Below are positions 34,845 through 43,812 of a DNA stretch of 64,000 nucleotides, one piece after another. A program made the position numbers and the translations under genes. The first letter of the stretch is position 1, and each line of letters begins with the position of its first letter. This DNA is from Paenibacillus tyrphae (GTDB lineage Bacteria; Bacillota; Bacilli; Paenibacillales; NBRC-103111), in the NCBI RefSeq assembly GCF_027925525.1, contig NZ_BSDJ01000004.1, forward strand, positions 248,001-312,000, written 5' to 3'. A model generated the notes under the pieces. It had not been told where the DNA came from and searched no databases. It saw only the letters and a list, made by a program, of their open reading frames with translations.

Positions 34845-35618
34845 CTAAACCTCTGCAGTTCCCGTGCCCCGATAGCCGAGCTCGTGCGATATGGCGCGTG
34901 TAATTCCCACTACCTCTTGAATCCACCGTTCATGGAAGGGCAGCATACGATCGGTCGGACCGATCACGCTGACGGACGCGATCGCTTTCCCGTCGGCATC
35001 GAAGATCGGCGCTGCGATCCCGGTCGCGCCGACATTGCGCAGGTTCGAGCTCAGCTCGTATCCGTTTTTCCGGATGTCCTTCAGCCTGCGTTTCATCGTC
35101 TCCGCGTCGGTAATCGTATACGTGGTATACGTTTTCAATTGATCCCCCAGCACGTCGTCGATGAAAGCGTCGTCCCGGTAAGCCAAAATGGCGCGCGCCG
35201 CCGAGGTGGCGTACATCGGAAACCGCCTGTGCTCCTCCGCGTTGAAGCGGATCGGATACTGCGAGTCGATTTTATCGACGTAAATGGCATCCTGACCGTC
35301 AATGACGCAGAGCGTGACGAGCTCCTTCGTTTTATCCGAGAGCTGCGCTAGAAAAGGTCTGGCGAAATCGACGAGATTGTGATTTTTCAGCACCTTGTTG
35401 CCGAGCTCCAGCAGCGTATAGCCGAGCGAATATTGCTTGGTTGCGGGATTTTGCTTGATGAAGCCTTCGCTTTCGAACGTCATCAGCAGCTTGTGGACTG
35501 CGCCCTTGGAAAGCTCCAGCTTGCGGCTCAAATCGCTCACGCCGAGCTCTTTCGGAGAATCGAGAAATAGTTTAAGCAGCTTGCAGCCGTTTTTGACAGA
35601 GGATAAATGGTTGTCCAT
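34845..35618 (-). CDS. IclR-family transcriptional regulator
   Basis: 257 residues from the ATG at 35618 (AAGGAG ten bases upstream). Winged helix (about 5-65; LGVSDLSRKLELSKGAVHKL) and the IclR effector domain (about 80-250; RAILAYR, NVGATGIAAPIFD). Divergent from a PotABCD-like ABC operon whose promoter region has two operator-like repeats, so it probably represses or activates that operon in response to the imported compound. Confidence 0.92.
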   Translation of the reverse strand: MDNHLSSVKNGCKLLKLFLDSPKELGVSDLSRKLELSKGAVHKLLMTFESEGFIKQNPATKQYSLGYTLLELGNKVLKNHNLVDFARPFLAQLSDKTKELVTLCVIDGQDAIYVDKIDSQYPIRFNAEEHRRFPMYATSAARAILAYRDDAFIDDVLGDQLKTYTTYTITDAETMKRRLKDIRKNGYELSSNLRNVGATGIAAPIFDADGKAIASVSVIGPTDRMLPFHERWIQEVVGITRAISHELGYRGTGTAEV

Positions 35619-35762
35619 AGCCTTTGTGCTCCTTGCCGTCGTTAAGTTCAGGGACGGTTTGAAATGTAGAGTAAGTGTAACATAAACCGGGCAAATTTCC
35701 CAGAATTCGCTTTCACATGTAAGGAAACATAACATTGAAAACGTTTTAATAAAAATAAACTA

Positions 35763-35792
35763 TTGCGCTTTATTCAAGTTACGTGCTAAAAT
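35763..35792 (+). promoter_or_regulatory. Promoter of the ABC importer operon
   Basis: TTGCGC (35763-35768), 18-base spacer, TAAAAT (35787-35792). The predicted transcript starts at about 35800, inside the first operator-like repeat. Confidence 0.6.
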
Positions 35793-35800
35793 CTCCTTAT

Positions 35801-35838
35801 GTTTCTCGTATAGTAAACGATGTTCACGTATAGTGAAC
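35801..35838 (+). promoter_or_regulatory. Two operator-like repeats, probable IclR sites
   Basis: GTTTCTCGTATAGTAAAC (35801-35818) and GTTCACGTATAGTGAAC (35822-35838). The second is a perfect inverted repeat with 6-base arms; the first has GTTT/AAAC arms; both share CGTATAGT. Centres are about 20 bases apart, two helical turns. Position just downstream of the promoter fits repression by the divergent IclR protein. Confidence 0.7.
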
Positions 35839-35864
35839 GATACCACATCCGAGGAGGAATTACA

Positions 35865-36965
35865 ATGAACAAAAAAATGGGGGTTTTAGCGGTATTGACG
35901 CTTTGCGGCTCGCTGCTCGCAGCATGCGGATCTGGGAAGCCGGCGGCATCGGGTGAAGCGGGGCAAGATCAAGCCGGCGGCACGAAGCCGGAGAAGCAGC
36001 TTGTGATTTCCGGTAACGGAGCGACCGTCGAGCAAATGATGAAAGACGAAGTGTTTAAAAAATTTAACGAAAAATATCCCGATGTGAAGCTCACTTACGT
36101 ATCCGGCGTCGCCACGGAAATCGTGGCTAAAGTAAAAGCGCAGAAAGGCGCTCCGCAAATCGACGTGACCGTGATCGAAGCGGGCGAACAGGAAGCCGGC
36201 CGTGCGGAAGGGCTGTGGGAGCCGTTGAACGATAAAGACGTTCCGTCCATGAGCAAGGTTTCTCCTGAGCTGAAAGTGAAGGACAACAGCGGCGTAGCGG
36301 TCAACTTTACCCCGATGGGCATTTCTTATAATGCGGAAATGGTGAAGTCCAAGGGCCTTCCGGTACCGGAGTCGTGGAACGATCTTGCCCGTCCGGAGAT
36401 GAAGGGGAATTTGACGCTCAGCGAAATTTCCAGCAATTTCGGCCGTTCCGCGCTGATCATGCTTGCTTATGCAAACGGCGGCTCGGAGAAAGAGATGGAG
36501 CCCGGTTTTAAAAAGTTGGAAACGGTTGCGGGCTATATGCCGACATTCGCCAAGAGCGCAGCGCAGCTGCAGCAAAACCTGCAAAACAAGACGGCTGCGT
36601 ATACGGCTTGGACGATGGCGCGCAGCTTGGTGCAGAAGGACGCCGGCCTCGATCTCGAATTCGTCATCCCGAAGGAAGGTGCGAACCTGGTGCCTACCGT
36701 AGCGTCGATGGTCAAAGGCGCGAAAAACCCGAACGCCTCCAAGCTGTTCATCGAGTTCCTGTTGTCGGACGAAGTGCAGGCGATGTACGCAACCAAGCTG
36801 TACTACAATCCGGCAACCAAGGTAAATCTGCCGATGGATATTTCCAAGAAGCTGAGCTTCGACATGAAGAAAGCCGTCAAATTCGACTACGAGGTTATCA
36901 GCAGCAAAACGCCGGAGTGGCTCGACCGCTTCAATAAAGAAATTGCGCCGAAAGTCGGAAAATAG
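35865..36965 (+). CDS. ABC importer substrate-binding lipoprotein (PotD-like)
   Basis: 366 residues from the ATG at 35865 after GAGGAGGAATTACA. Lipoprotein signal with LLAACG (Cys21). Extracellular solute-binding fold of the spermidine/putrescine and iron type: VEAGEQEAGRAEGLWEPL and MGISYNAEMVKSKGLPVPESW are characteristic. First gene of a five-gene operon (binding protein, ATPase, two permeases, M20 peptidase). The ligand is unknown; the M20 partner hints at an amide- or peptide-containing compound rather than a polyamine. Confidence 0.9.
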   Translation: MNKKMGVLAVLTLCGSLLAACGSGKPAASGEAGQDQAGGTKPEKQLVISGNGATVEQMMKDEVFKKFNEKYPDVKLTYVSGVATEIVAKVKAQKGAPQIDVTVIEAGEQEAGRAEGLWEPLNDKDVPSMSKVSPELKVKDNSGVAVNFTPMGISYNAEMVKSKGLPVPESWNDLARPEMKGNLTLSEISSNFGRSALIMLAYANGGSEKEMEPGFKKLETVAGYMPTFAKSAAQLQQNLQNKTAAYTAWTMARSLVQKDAGLDLEFVIPKEGANLVPTVASMVKGAKNPNASKLFIEFLLSDEVQAMYATKLYYNPATKVNLPMDISKKLSFDMKKAVKFDYEVISSKTPEWLDRFNKEIAPKVGK

Positions 36966-36974
36966 GTGAACGAT

Positions 36975-38090
36975 ATGATAAAAACGATCGATGTGGAGCT
37001 CAAGGGCATCCAGAAGAAGTTCGGATCCAACGTGGTCGTGGAACAGTTCAATCTGCAGGTGGAGCAGGGGGAATGCGTTTCGTTCCTCGGCCCTTCAGGC
37101 TGCGGCAAAACGACAACGCTCAATATGATCGCGGGCTTTCTTGAGCCGGACCGGGGCGAGCTGATCATTAAGGGCAAGAAGATGAACGGCGTGCCGTCCA
37201 ACAAACGGGATCTCGGCATGGTGTTTCAGACGTATTCGTTGTTCCCGCATATGACGATCTTTGAAAACGTGGCGTACGGGCTGAAGCTGCGCAAGACGCC
37301 GAAGGCGGAAATGCGGGAGCGGGTGCGGAAGGTGCTGGAGCTGGTCAAGCTGCCTCACGTGGCCGACCGCTATCCGAAGCAGCTTTCGGGTGGCCAGCGG
37401 CAGCGTATCGCCATCGCCCGTGCGCTCGTGACCGAGCCGTCGCTGCTGCTGCTGGACGAGCCGCTAAGCAACTTGGACGCCAAGCTGCGCGAAGAGCTTC
37501 GCGACGAGTTAAAGCGGTTGCAGCAGGAGATCGGCCTGACGACCATCTTCGTCACCCACGATCAGGAAGAAGCGCTTTACTTGTCCAACCGGATTGTCGT
37601 GTTGGATCACGGCAAGGTAGAGCAGATCGGCACCCCGTGGGAAATTTACAACCGCCCGGCGTCCGAGTTCGTACATACGTTCATCGGCAAATCGAACCGG
37701 TTGTCCGGCAGAGTGGAGGCAATGGGAAGCCAGACGCTGTCGCTCGTGACGGAGGACGGGCATCCGATTCGGGCTGCGTTCAAAGGCATTGCGCTTCAGG
37801 CGGGCGACGCCGTCTCCGTCTATGTCCGTCCCGAGCGGATCGGCTTTGTGACAGAAGGCGGCGAGAATGCCTCCGGCGGTGTCAATCGGGTGCAGGGCGT
37901 CGTCCAACTGATCTCCTTCCTCGGGGCTTACGCCGAGTGTGAGGTGCAGGTCGGCCGGTATACGCTGAATGTGCGCATTCCTTCCGACCGTCAGGACCGC
38001 GAATGGTCGGTCGGCGATTCGGTATGGCTGGAATGGAAGCCGGAGGACGTGTTCGTTTTCCCAAGGAAGGGGCATGAGACCCATGGGTAA
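36975..38090 (+). CDS. ABC importer ATPase (PotA-like)
   Basis: 371 residues from the ATG at 36975, preceded by TAGGTG; an in-frame GTG at 36966 is possible. Walker A GPSGCGKTT (39-47), Q-loop VFQTYSLFP, signature LSGGQRQR, Walker B LLLLDEP, H-loop THDQEEA, and a C-terminal TOBE domain (about 280-360). It powers uptake by the two following permeases. Confidence 0.95.
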   Translation: MIKTIDVELKGIQKKFGSNVVVEQFNLQVEQGECVSFLGPSGCGKTTTLNMIAGFLEPDRGELIIKGKKMNGVPSNKRDLGMVFQTYSLFPHMTIFENVAYGLKLRKTPKAEMRERVRKVLELVKLPHVADRYPKQLSGGQRQRIAIARALVTEPSLLLLDEPLSNLDAKLREELRDELKRLQQEIGLTTIFVTHDQEEALYLSNRIVVLDHGKVEQIGTPWEIYNRPASEFVHTFIGKSNRLSGRVEAMGSQTLSLVTEDGHPIRAAFKGIALQAGDAVSVYVRPERIGFVTEGGENASGGVNRVQGVVQLISFLGAYAECEVQVGRYTLNVRIPSDRQDREWSVGDSVWLEWKPEDVFVFPRKGHETHG

Positions 38091-38940
38091 AGGCAAGTCA
38101 TCCGCTGTCCGGAGCGCCGTCTTGCTGCTGCTTCCAAGTCTGGCCGTCGTCGCCGGCGTGTTTTTGCTGCCGATGCTTTATATTTTTCTGCTCAGCCTGG
38201 AGGGGAAGCAGGGGCAGTTCACGCTGGAAAACTATACGATCTTTTTTAAAGATACTTACTATCTTCAAATTTTATGGCGAACCGTCAAACTGGGCTTGCT
38301 CTCGGTGCTGGCTTGTCTGGTGCTCGGCTATCCGGTGGCGATGTTCATGGCCCAGACGTCGGGCAAGCTGCGCGGGATCATTACATTTCTGATTATTTCT
38401 CCGCACTTGATCAGCGTCGTCATCCGGAACTTCGGCTGGGTCGTCATTCTGGGTGAAAAAGGTTGGATCAATAGTACGCTGCTGAAGCTGGGGCTCATTG
38501 ATACGCCGCTCAAGCTGCTCTATAACGAGCTCGGCGTCGTCATCGGCTTGACCGATTCCTTGATCGTGTACATGATTCTCGCCATCGCGACGAGCCTATA
38601 CCAAATCGACGGCTCGCTCTATAAAGCGGCCGGCATTCTCGGCGCGGGCAAGGTGCGCACGTTCTTCACGGTAACGCTTCCGCTGACGCTGCCGGGCATT
38701 GTCGCCGGAACGACGCTCGTGTTCAGCCTGTCGATGAGCGCGTTCGTTACGCCTGCGCTGATGGGGGGCACGTCCGTGAAGGTGCTGCCGGTCATCGCCT
38801 ACGAGAAAATTATGGCCCAGCTCAACTGGCCGCTGGGAGCGGCGCTTTCGTTCCTGCTGCTCGGTTCGACTATCGCGCTCGTCTCGCTGTTCACGCGGCT
38901 TATCGAAACGCGGCGCTATAAAGAGGTGTTCTCCTCATGA
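38074..38940 (+). CDS. ABC importer permease 1 (PotB-like)
   Basis: 288 residues from the ATG at 38074 (AAGGA six bases upstream); the ATG at 38083 is an alternative. Overlaps the ATPase gene. Six membrane segments and the cytosolic EAA-like loop region YKAAGILGAGKVRTFF. Its last codons overlap the next permease (ATGA). Confidence 0.92.
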   Translation: MRPMGKGKSSAVRSAVLLLLPSLAVVAGVFLLPMLYIFLLSLEGKQGQFTLENYTIFFKDTYYLQILWRTVKLGLLSVLACLVLGYPVAMFMAQTSGKLRGIITFLIISPHLISVVIRNFGWVVILGEKGWINSTLLKLGLIDTPLKLLYNELGVVIGLTDSLIVYMILAIATSLYQIDGSLYKAAGILGAGKVRTFFTVTLPLTLPGIVAGTTLVFSLSMSAFVTPALMGGTSVKVLPVIAYEKIMAQLNWPLGAALSFLLLGSTIALVSLFTRLIETRRYKEVFSS

Positions 38941-39740
38941 CAAAACGATTTTCGCCGCTCGGCCTCATTACGTTTTTCGTTGTCTTGTTCGTTGTTTCGC
39001 CGCTGCTGGTCATTATTCCGACCTCGCTGACATCGGCCAAATATTTGTCGTTTCCGCCGGTCGGATTCTCCTTTCAGTGGTACGTCAAAATTTTCGACCG
39101 GCCGGAATTCGTCGATTCGTTCTGGTTCAGCCTGGAGCTGGCGGCGCTGACTGCCGTCATTTCCACGCTGCTCGGCACCATCGCGGGACTTGCACTGCAC
39201 AAGTACAAATTTCCCGGCAAAGGGGTGATCAACGGGCTGATGCTGTCGCCGCTGACCGTTCCCGCGCTGATCATCGGGATTGCGGCGCTGCTCTTTTTCA
39301 CGCGGATCGGGCTGGCCGGCACGTTCACCGGGCTGCTGCTCGCGCACACGCTAATCTCGATTCCGTATGTGGTCCGGCTCGTGCTGACGGGTCTCAGCTC
39401 CTTCGATTATACGCTGGAGAGGGCGGCTTACATTTTGGGTGCCAAGCCGTTGAACGTCTTCTGGGACATCACGATGCCGCTGATGAAGCCGGCGATTATA
39501 TCCGGCATGATTTTCGCTTTCTTGACTTCGTTCGATAACGTGACGGTGTCGCTGTTTCTCGTCTCCCCGACGACAACGACGCTTCCGATGGCGCTGTTCA
39601 GCTATATGCAGGAAACGCTGGACCCGCTCGTCGCGTCCGTATCGTCCGTCGTAATTTTACTTAGCTTGGTGTTCATCATTATATTGGAAAGGGCATACGG
39701 ATTGGACCGTTTGTTCGGATCGAATTCGCATTCCCATTAA
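38937..39740 (+). CDS. ABC importer permease 2 (PotC-like)
   Basis: 267 residues; ATG overlaps the previous stop. Six membrane segments and the EAA-like loop LERAAYILGAKPLNVFWDI. Second permease of the importer. Confidence 0.92.
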   Translation: MTKRFSPLGLITFFVVLFVVSPLLVIIPTSLTSAKYLSFPPVGFSFQWYVKIFDRPEFVDSFWFSLELAALTAVISTLLGTIAGLALHKYKFPGKGVINGLMLSPLTVPALIIGIAALLFFTRIGLAGTFTGLLLAHTLISIPYVVRLVLTGLSSFDYTLERAAYILGAKPLNVFWDITMPLMKPAIISGMIFAFLTSFDNVTVSLFLVSPTTTTLPMALFSYMQETLDPLVASVSSVVILLSLVFIIILERAYGLDRLFGSNSHSH

Positions 39741-39755
39741 CGGAGATGCTGCGGT

Positions 39756-40895
39756 GTGAAGTCAATAAAAGATCGGATTGAACAATATTTGCCCGAGATG
39801 CTGGCGCGGCTTGAAGCAAGCGTCAATATGGATTCACCGTCCGCCGACAAAGCGCTGAATGACCGGATGGCGGACTGGTACGCGGGCCAATTCAAGGAAA
39901 TTACGGGAGGCACGGTCGTCCGGGTTCCGAACGAAGTGTACGGCGACCGGCTTCTGTGCGAGGTAGGGCAAGGGGATAAGCAGATTTTGCTCCTCGGCCA
40001 CTTCGACACGGTCTGGCCGCAAGGAGAAGTATCGCGCCGGCCGTTTCATATCGGGAACGGTCGCGCTTACGGGCCTGGGGTCTACGACATGAAGGCGGGG
40101 CTGATGCAGGCGATGTTTGCGATCAAGGCGCTGCAGGAGTTGGGGCGGTTCCCGGCGGATAAAAAAATCGTGCTTCTGCTCAACAGCGACGAAGAGCTCG
40201 GCAGTCCGACGTCCCGGGCCTTTATTGAAGAGCAGGCCAGGAAATCCGCCGTCTCCTTCGTGCTGGAGCCGCCGATGGAGCCGAGCGGCGCACTGAAGAC
40301 GGCGCGCAAAGGAAGCGGCCGGTTTAAGCTTGCGGTGCAGGGCGTTTCCGCGCACGCCGGCGTAAACCCGGAAAAAGGCGTCTCGGCGATCCAGGAGCTC
40401 GCCTGCCAGATCCAGCGGCTGCATGCTTTGACCGATCCCACTGTCGGGACGACGGTGAACGTCGGCGTCGTCAAGGGAGGCATCGGCTCCAACGTCGTGG
40501 CGGAGCACGCGGAAGGGGAGATCGACATCCGCGTCGCCACGGCGGAGGAGGCCCGGAGAATCGAGCAGGCGCTGGGCGAGCTGGCTCCCGTACTGCCGGA
40601 GGCCCGGCTGCAGCTGACCGGCCGGATGATGCGTCCACCCATGGAGCGGACGGAACGGACGGCGGCGCTGTTTGCGCTGGCCCAGCAGATTGCCCGCGCC
40701 GAGTTCGGCGTCGAGCTGGAAGAGACGCATACGGGTGGCGTCAGCGACGGCAATTTTACCGCTGCCGTCGGCACGCCGACGCTGGACGGACTGGGGGCCA
40801 GGGGCGATTATGCCCATTCGCCTGACGAGTACGTCCGGATAGACGAAATCCCGTTCCGTACGGCGCTTCTCGCGGAGCTGATTGCACGGTGCTAG
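39756..40895 (+). CDS. M20 family metallopeptidase (carboxypeptidase G2-like)
   Basis: 379 residues, GTG start after CGGAGATGCTGCG. Zinc aminoacylase/carboxypeptidase fold with LLGHFDTVWP (His ligand), GPGVYDMKAG (bridging Asp), LLNSDEELGS (Glu base and ligand), and the dimerisation domain in the middle. There is no signal peptide, so it acts inside the cell, presumably cutting an amide bond in the compound brought in by the ABC system 16 bases upstream. The substrate is inferred only in outline. Confidence 0.9.
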   Translation: MKSIKDRIEQYLPEMLARLEASVNMDSPSADKALNDRMADWYAGQFKEITGGTVVRVPNEVYGDRLLCEVGQGDKQILLLGHFDTVWPQGEVSRRPFHIGNGRAYGPGVYDMKAGLMQAMFAIKALQELGRFPADKKIVLLLNSDEELGSPTSRAFIEEQARKSAVSFVLEPPMEPSGALKTARKGSGRFKLAVQGVSAHAGVNPEKGVSAIQELACQIQRLHALTDPTVGTTVNVGVVKGGIGSNVVAEHAEGEIDIRVATAEEARRIEQALGELAPVLPEARLQLTGRMMRPPMERTERTAALFALAQQIARAEFGVELEETHTGGVSDGNFTAAVGTPTLDGLGARGDYAHSPDEYVRIDEIPFRTALLAELIARC

Positions 40896-40930
40896 AGAGC
40901 TTCGCTTCGTGCATTCGCGCAAGCAATGAA

Positions 40931-40969
40931 AGAAGGCCGGGAAGCGCATCAAGCGTTTCCTGGCCTTCT
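40931..40969. terminator. Terminator between convergent genes
   Basis: AGAAGGCC ... GGCCTTCT stem with inner GGAA/TTCC pairing, followed by a T-containing tract on the plus strand. Confidence 0.7.
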
Positions 40970-40984
40970 CTATATATACCGCAT

Positions 40985-41437
40985 TTAAACGCTAATGGGC
41001 CTGTCGATCAGCTCGTTGGACGAAATGCCCAGAAAGACGTAGGCTTCCTTTTTCATGACGCTCGGATCGTCGTCCCAGAAGCTCTGGAGCACGTTGATGA
41101 ATCCGGACGCCCGCGCGATGCGGTCCATTTGCATTTTCATAATCGCTCCGCTGCACAGCACGGCACACTGGGATACTTGAGTCAAAATGCCGCCCTGAAG
41201 CTGCTCCCAGATCGCGTTCACTTCGGGGGAGAAGACGACCGGCCGGCCGTTTTTGATCATGAAACGGTTATCGACGAGGAGCTTGGCTCCGCTCATCGTA
41301 GAAAGGCTGCTTTTTACCAGCTCGCTTGCTTGGGTGGCGTCCTCCACCGTCAACGAATCGAGTACCTGCCAGGCCAAAACATTGTTCGTGCGGTCAATGT
41401 GATGCTTAAAAACGTCTTCGAATTCCATATATATCAT
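40985..41437 (-). CDS. SpoIIAA/STAS-like protein, partner of the diiron protein
   Basis: 150 residues (the ATG at 41437 follows AGGAGGAAA; the ATG at 41428 is also possible). The pattern of a strand-helix protein with AKLLVDNRFMI, RPVVFSPEVNAIWEQL and QCAVLCSGAIMKMQMDRIAR resembles SpoIIAA-like STAS folds used for protein or lipid contacts. It starts eight bases after the diiron protein gene ends, so the two are one operon. Function unknown. Confidence 0.65.
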   Translation of the reverse strand: MIYMEFEDVFKHHIDRTNNVLAWQVLDSLTVEDATQASELVKSSLSTMSGAKLLVDNRFMIKNGRPVVFSPEVNAIWEQLQGGILTQVSQCAVLCSGAIMKMQMDRIARASGFINVLQSFWDDDPSVMKKEAYVFLGISSNELIDRPISV

Positions 41438-41444
41438 TTTCCTC

Positions 41445-42071
41445 CTATTTAAACCAGGACGCGAGCATGATATCGAGCGAACGGCACGTATATCGAACCA
41501 AATGCTCGGCTTCCTTTAGTTCAGTATCGTTCATATCTTGAATGAGATGATAGACGTTGCTGTGCTCCTCGTCCGCCTCGCAGTGAACTTCCCAATACTC
41601 CAGATTCGTAAATCCGGCTCTTTTCAGAATCGCGTAGGCGTGCAGGTACATGGCGAGGGCGTAGCCTTCCGCCGTACTGTTCACAAGAAGCAGCGACAAG
41701 TTTTCGCTCATGGAGCTGACAGCGCGGTATTGGAGCGAAATGAAGTCCTCGGTCTCATAATTCGGAAACGATTGTTCGGGGTCGTCAAGCCCCAAATCCG
41801 TCATCCATTTGCGGAGCATCTCGGCGTGGTCTTTCTCTTCCTCGTAATGGGTGGAGAAGACATCGTGCCTGACATCCGGGAACCGTTCCCAACGCAGCTT
41901 AAGAAGCTCTCCGAAATGCTTGGACAAATGGTATAAGTGCAAGCACCATTTGAAATTTTCCGGCTGTGCGCTTTCGGGAAATCGGGTGAAAAAAGGATTC
42001 GACTTTTTTACTTTCTCAAGTTCCTCTGCGATGATCGTCGAAATCGTTTCAACAACTTGTGATTGCGCCAT
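41445..42071 (-). CDS. Haem-oxygenase-like diiron (HDO superfamily) protein
   Basis: 208 residues, ATG after AGAGGAAG. All-helical with putative iron ligands on three helices: the segment THYEEEKDHAEM (Glu77-78, His82), NSTAEGY (Glu135), and EVHCEADEEHSNVY (Glu165, Asp167, Glu168-169, His170). This is the pattern of TenA/PqqC-like diiron oxidases and oxygenases that act on small amines or fatty acyl compounds. The substrate is unknown. The SpoIIAA-like gene follows directly, an association I do not recognise from described pathways. Confidence 0.75.
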   Translation of the reverse strand: MAQSQVVETISTIIAEELEKVKKSNPFFTRFPESAQPENFKWCLHLYHLSKHFGELLKLRWERFPDVRHDVFSTHYEEEKDHAEMLRKWMTDLGLDDPEQSFPNYETEDFISLQYRAVSSMSENLSLLLVNSTAEGYALAMYLHAYAILKRAGFTNLEYWEVHCEADEEHSNVYHLIQDMNDTELKEAEHLVRYTCRSLDIMLASWFK

Positions 42072-42421
42072 TATTATCTTCCTCTTTCTCTGTTGAATTG
42101 GATACTTCCCGGCGGAACGACAGATGACGGATCATAAGAGGATTTCTGGTTCACCTCCTTTGGAACACCATCCATAAGGTAAGCAGGAGGAAAAAAATAT
42201 TTAGTTTTCTTTACTATTTCTTACATTCTTATTATCGGATGCATTTTCCTTCTCGTTAGGAAAAATGGCATAATTTATTTACTAAGTTTTCATTAAAGTT
42301 CACTAATTTGTCAAATATTCGGAGAAAGTAGGCGGAAAATCATAGATTATTGGCAAAAAAATCCTGCAAGCCCAGGGTGACAAAGCACCAAAGGCTTACA
42401 GGTTGATAACGACAAGCGTGG
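42072..42421. other. Intergenic region with short frame and MFS terminator
   Basis: AT-rich. On the minus strand a 33-codon frame (42074-42175) ends two bases before the diiron protein start, but it has no ribosome site of its own. Inside it lies a perfect AAAGGAGG with no start codon at usable distance, and a CCTCC that could pair with it. Nothing else is recognised apart from the MFS terminator. Confidence 0.4.
42354..42402 (-). terminator. Terminator of the MFS gene
   Basis: On the minus strand: CCTGTAAGCC / GGGCTTGCAGG, then ATTTTTTT. Confidence 0.8.
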
Positions 42422-43633
42422 TTATGAAGGGGAAGGGGTCGATTTTTGTCGGAGCAGAATCGATTTTCGGGCCCACAAGCCGTTAATCAAGAGCAGAACG
42501 GCCGAAACGAGAAAAAGCTGCTGGATCGTCATCACGCCGGAGATCGCTCCGCCCACGACGGGGCCCAGCATGTTCCCGAGCGCAAGAGCGCTTGTGTTGA
42601 AGCTGTAGGAGCGGCTTTCCATCCCGTTCGGCGTATATTTCCGGATGAGCGCGTTCACCGTAGGGAGCAGTCCTCCAAGAAAAATGCCGAGGAAAAACCG
42701 GGCCGCGCAGAGCTGCCACACGTTGTGCACGAAGGCTTGGGGGACCGAAGCCACGGCGGCGCCGAGCAGACACGTCACGAGAATTTTCTCCGGTCCGATC
42801 CGGTCAGACAATTTGCCGAATATTGGCGAAGCGATCATGTTGGAGAAGCCGGTCACCGATCCGACCAGACCGGCGTAGAACGCCAGCATCTCGTCCTGTC
42901 CGTGAAGCTGCTGGACGAACAGCGGGAGAAGCGGCATTACGCTGAGCAGCGAGAATTGGATCAAGAAGGTGACGGAGTACAGCGAAGGAAGCTGCGAAAT
43001 GCGCCTCAGCTCGTTGAATGCCGCCAGCATGGACTGCTTCGGCTTCTGAAGCGCTTTTTTTGCATCGAACGTTTCCTTCACCAGCAGCGCTGCAAGCAGC
43101 GAGGCGGCGAATAGCGTAGCACCCGTCACGAAGAAAATGTTGCGGAACCCGATCCATTCCGCCAGCAGCCCGCCGAGAAACGGCCCGAGAATCGATCCGG
43201 CGACGGAGCCGGATTGCAGTGTGCCCATCGCGAAGCCGACTTTCTCGCGCGGCGTGGTGGCCGACATCAGCGCGACTCCCGCGGGCACGAAGCCGGACAC
43301 CGTACCGTTCAAGAGCCGGAGCAGCAGCAGGTGCCAGGCGCTGGTCGAGAAGCCCATCAGCGTCATGACGATCGCCATGCCGAAGCCGGAGCGCAGCAGC
43401 ATCACCTTGCGTCCGTACCGGTCGGCGAGTCCGCCCCAGATCGGCTGAAATATAAAGGAGGTGACGAAATTCCCTGCAAAGATGACCCCGGCCCAAGTAG
43501 CAACGCTATGAGGGTCATGGAGGCCCAGCTCCTGCAAATACAAAGGCAAAAAAGGAACAATCATCGTCATGCCGGCCATGACCAAAAATTGTCCCACCCA
43601 TAATACGATTAAGTTAACCTGCCATTTCGCCAC
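42422..43633 (-). CDS. MFS multidrug efflux transporter
   Basis: 403 residues from the GTG at 43633 after AAAGAGG. Twelve membrane segments, loop signature GGLADRYGRKVML, and an antiporter motif region in segment 5 (GSVAGSILGPFLGG). Typical of proton-driven drug exporters (DHA1). Upstream in-frame codons lack a ribosome site. Confidence 0.88.
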   Translation of the reverse strand: MAKWQVNLIVLWVGQFLVMAGMTMIVPFLPLYLQELGLHDPHSVATWAGVIFAGNFVTSFIFQPIWGGLADRYGRKVMLLRSGFGMAIVMTLMGFSTSAWHLLLLRLLNGTVSGFVPAGVALMSATTPREKVGFAMGTLQSGSVAGSILGPFLGGLLAEWIGFRNIFFVTGATLFAASLLAALLVKETFDAKKALQKPKQSMLAAFNELRRISQLPSLYSVTFLIQFSLLSVMPLLPLFVQQLHGQDEMLAFYAGLVGSVTGFSNMIASPIFGKLSDRIGPEKILVTCLLGAAVASVPQAFVHNVWQLCAARFFLGIFLGGLLPTVNALIRKYTPNGMESRSYSFNTSALALGNMLGPVVGGAISGVMTIQQLFLVSAVLLLINGLWARKSILLRQKSTPSPS

Positions 43634-43812
43634 GCGAGCTCGCCTCTTTTCAAGCTGACCATCGCATGCAAACCGAAGAACATGTTTGCCGTCATCTGTG
43701 TGCTGGTCTATGTAATGTAACGTTCGACATGCTTCGAGTATACTCTCATTATTTCTGCGATGCAAACGTGTTCGGGGCAAACCGAAGAATGTGGCAATCA
43801 GGGGCCGGCCCG

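Noticed and set aside
39834..40952. 372-codon minus-strand frame opposite the M20 peptidase gene
   Set aside because: Arg/His-rich antisense of a clear metallopeptidase; no ribosome site or domain.
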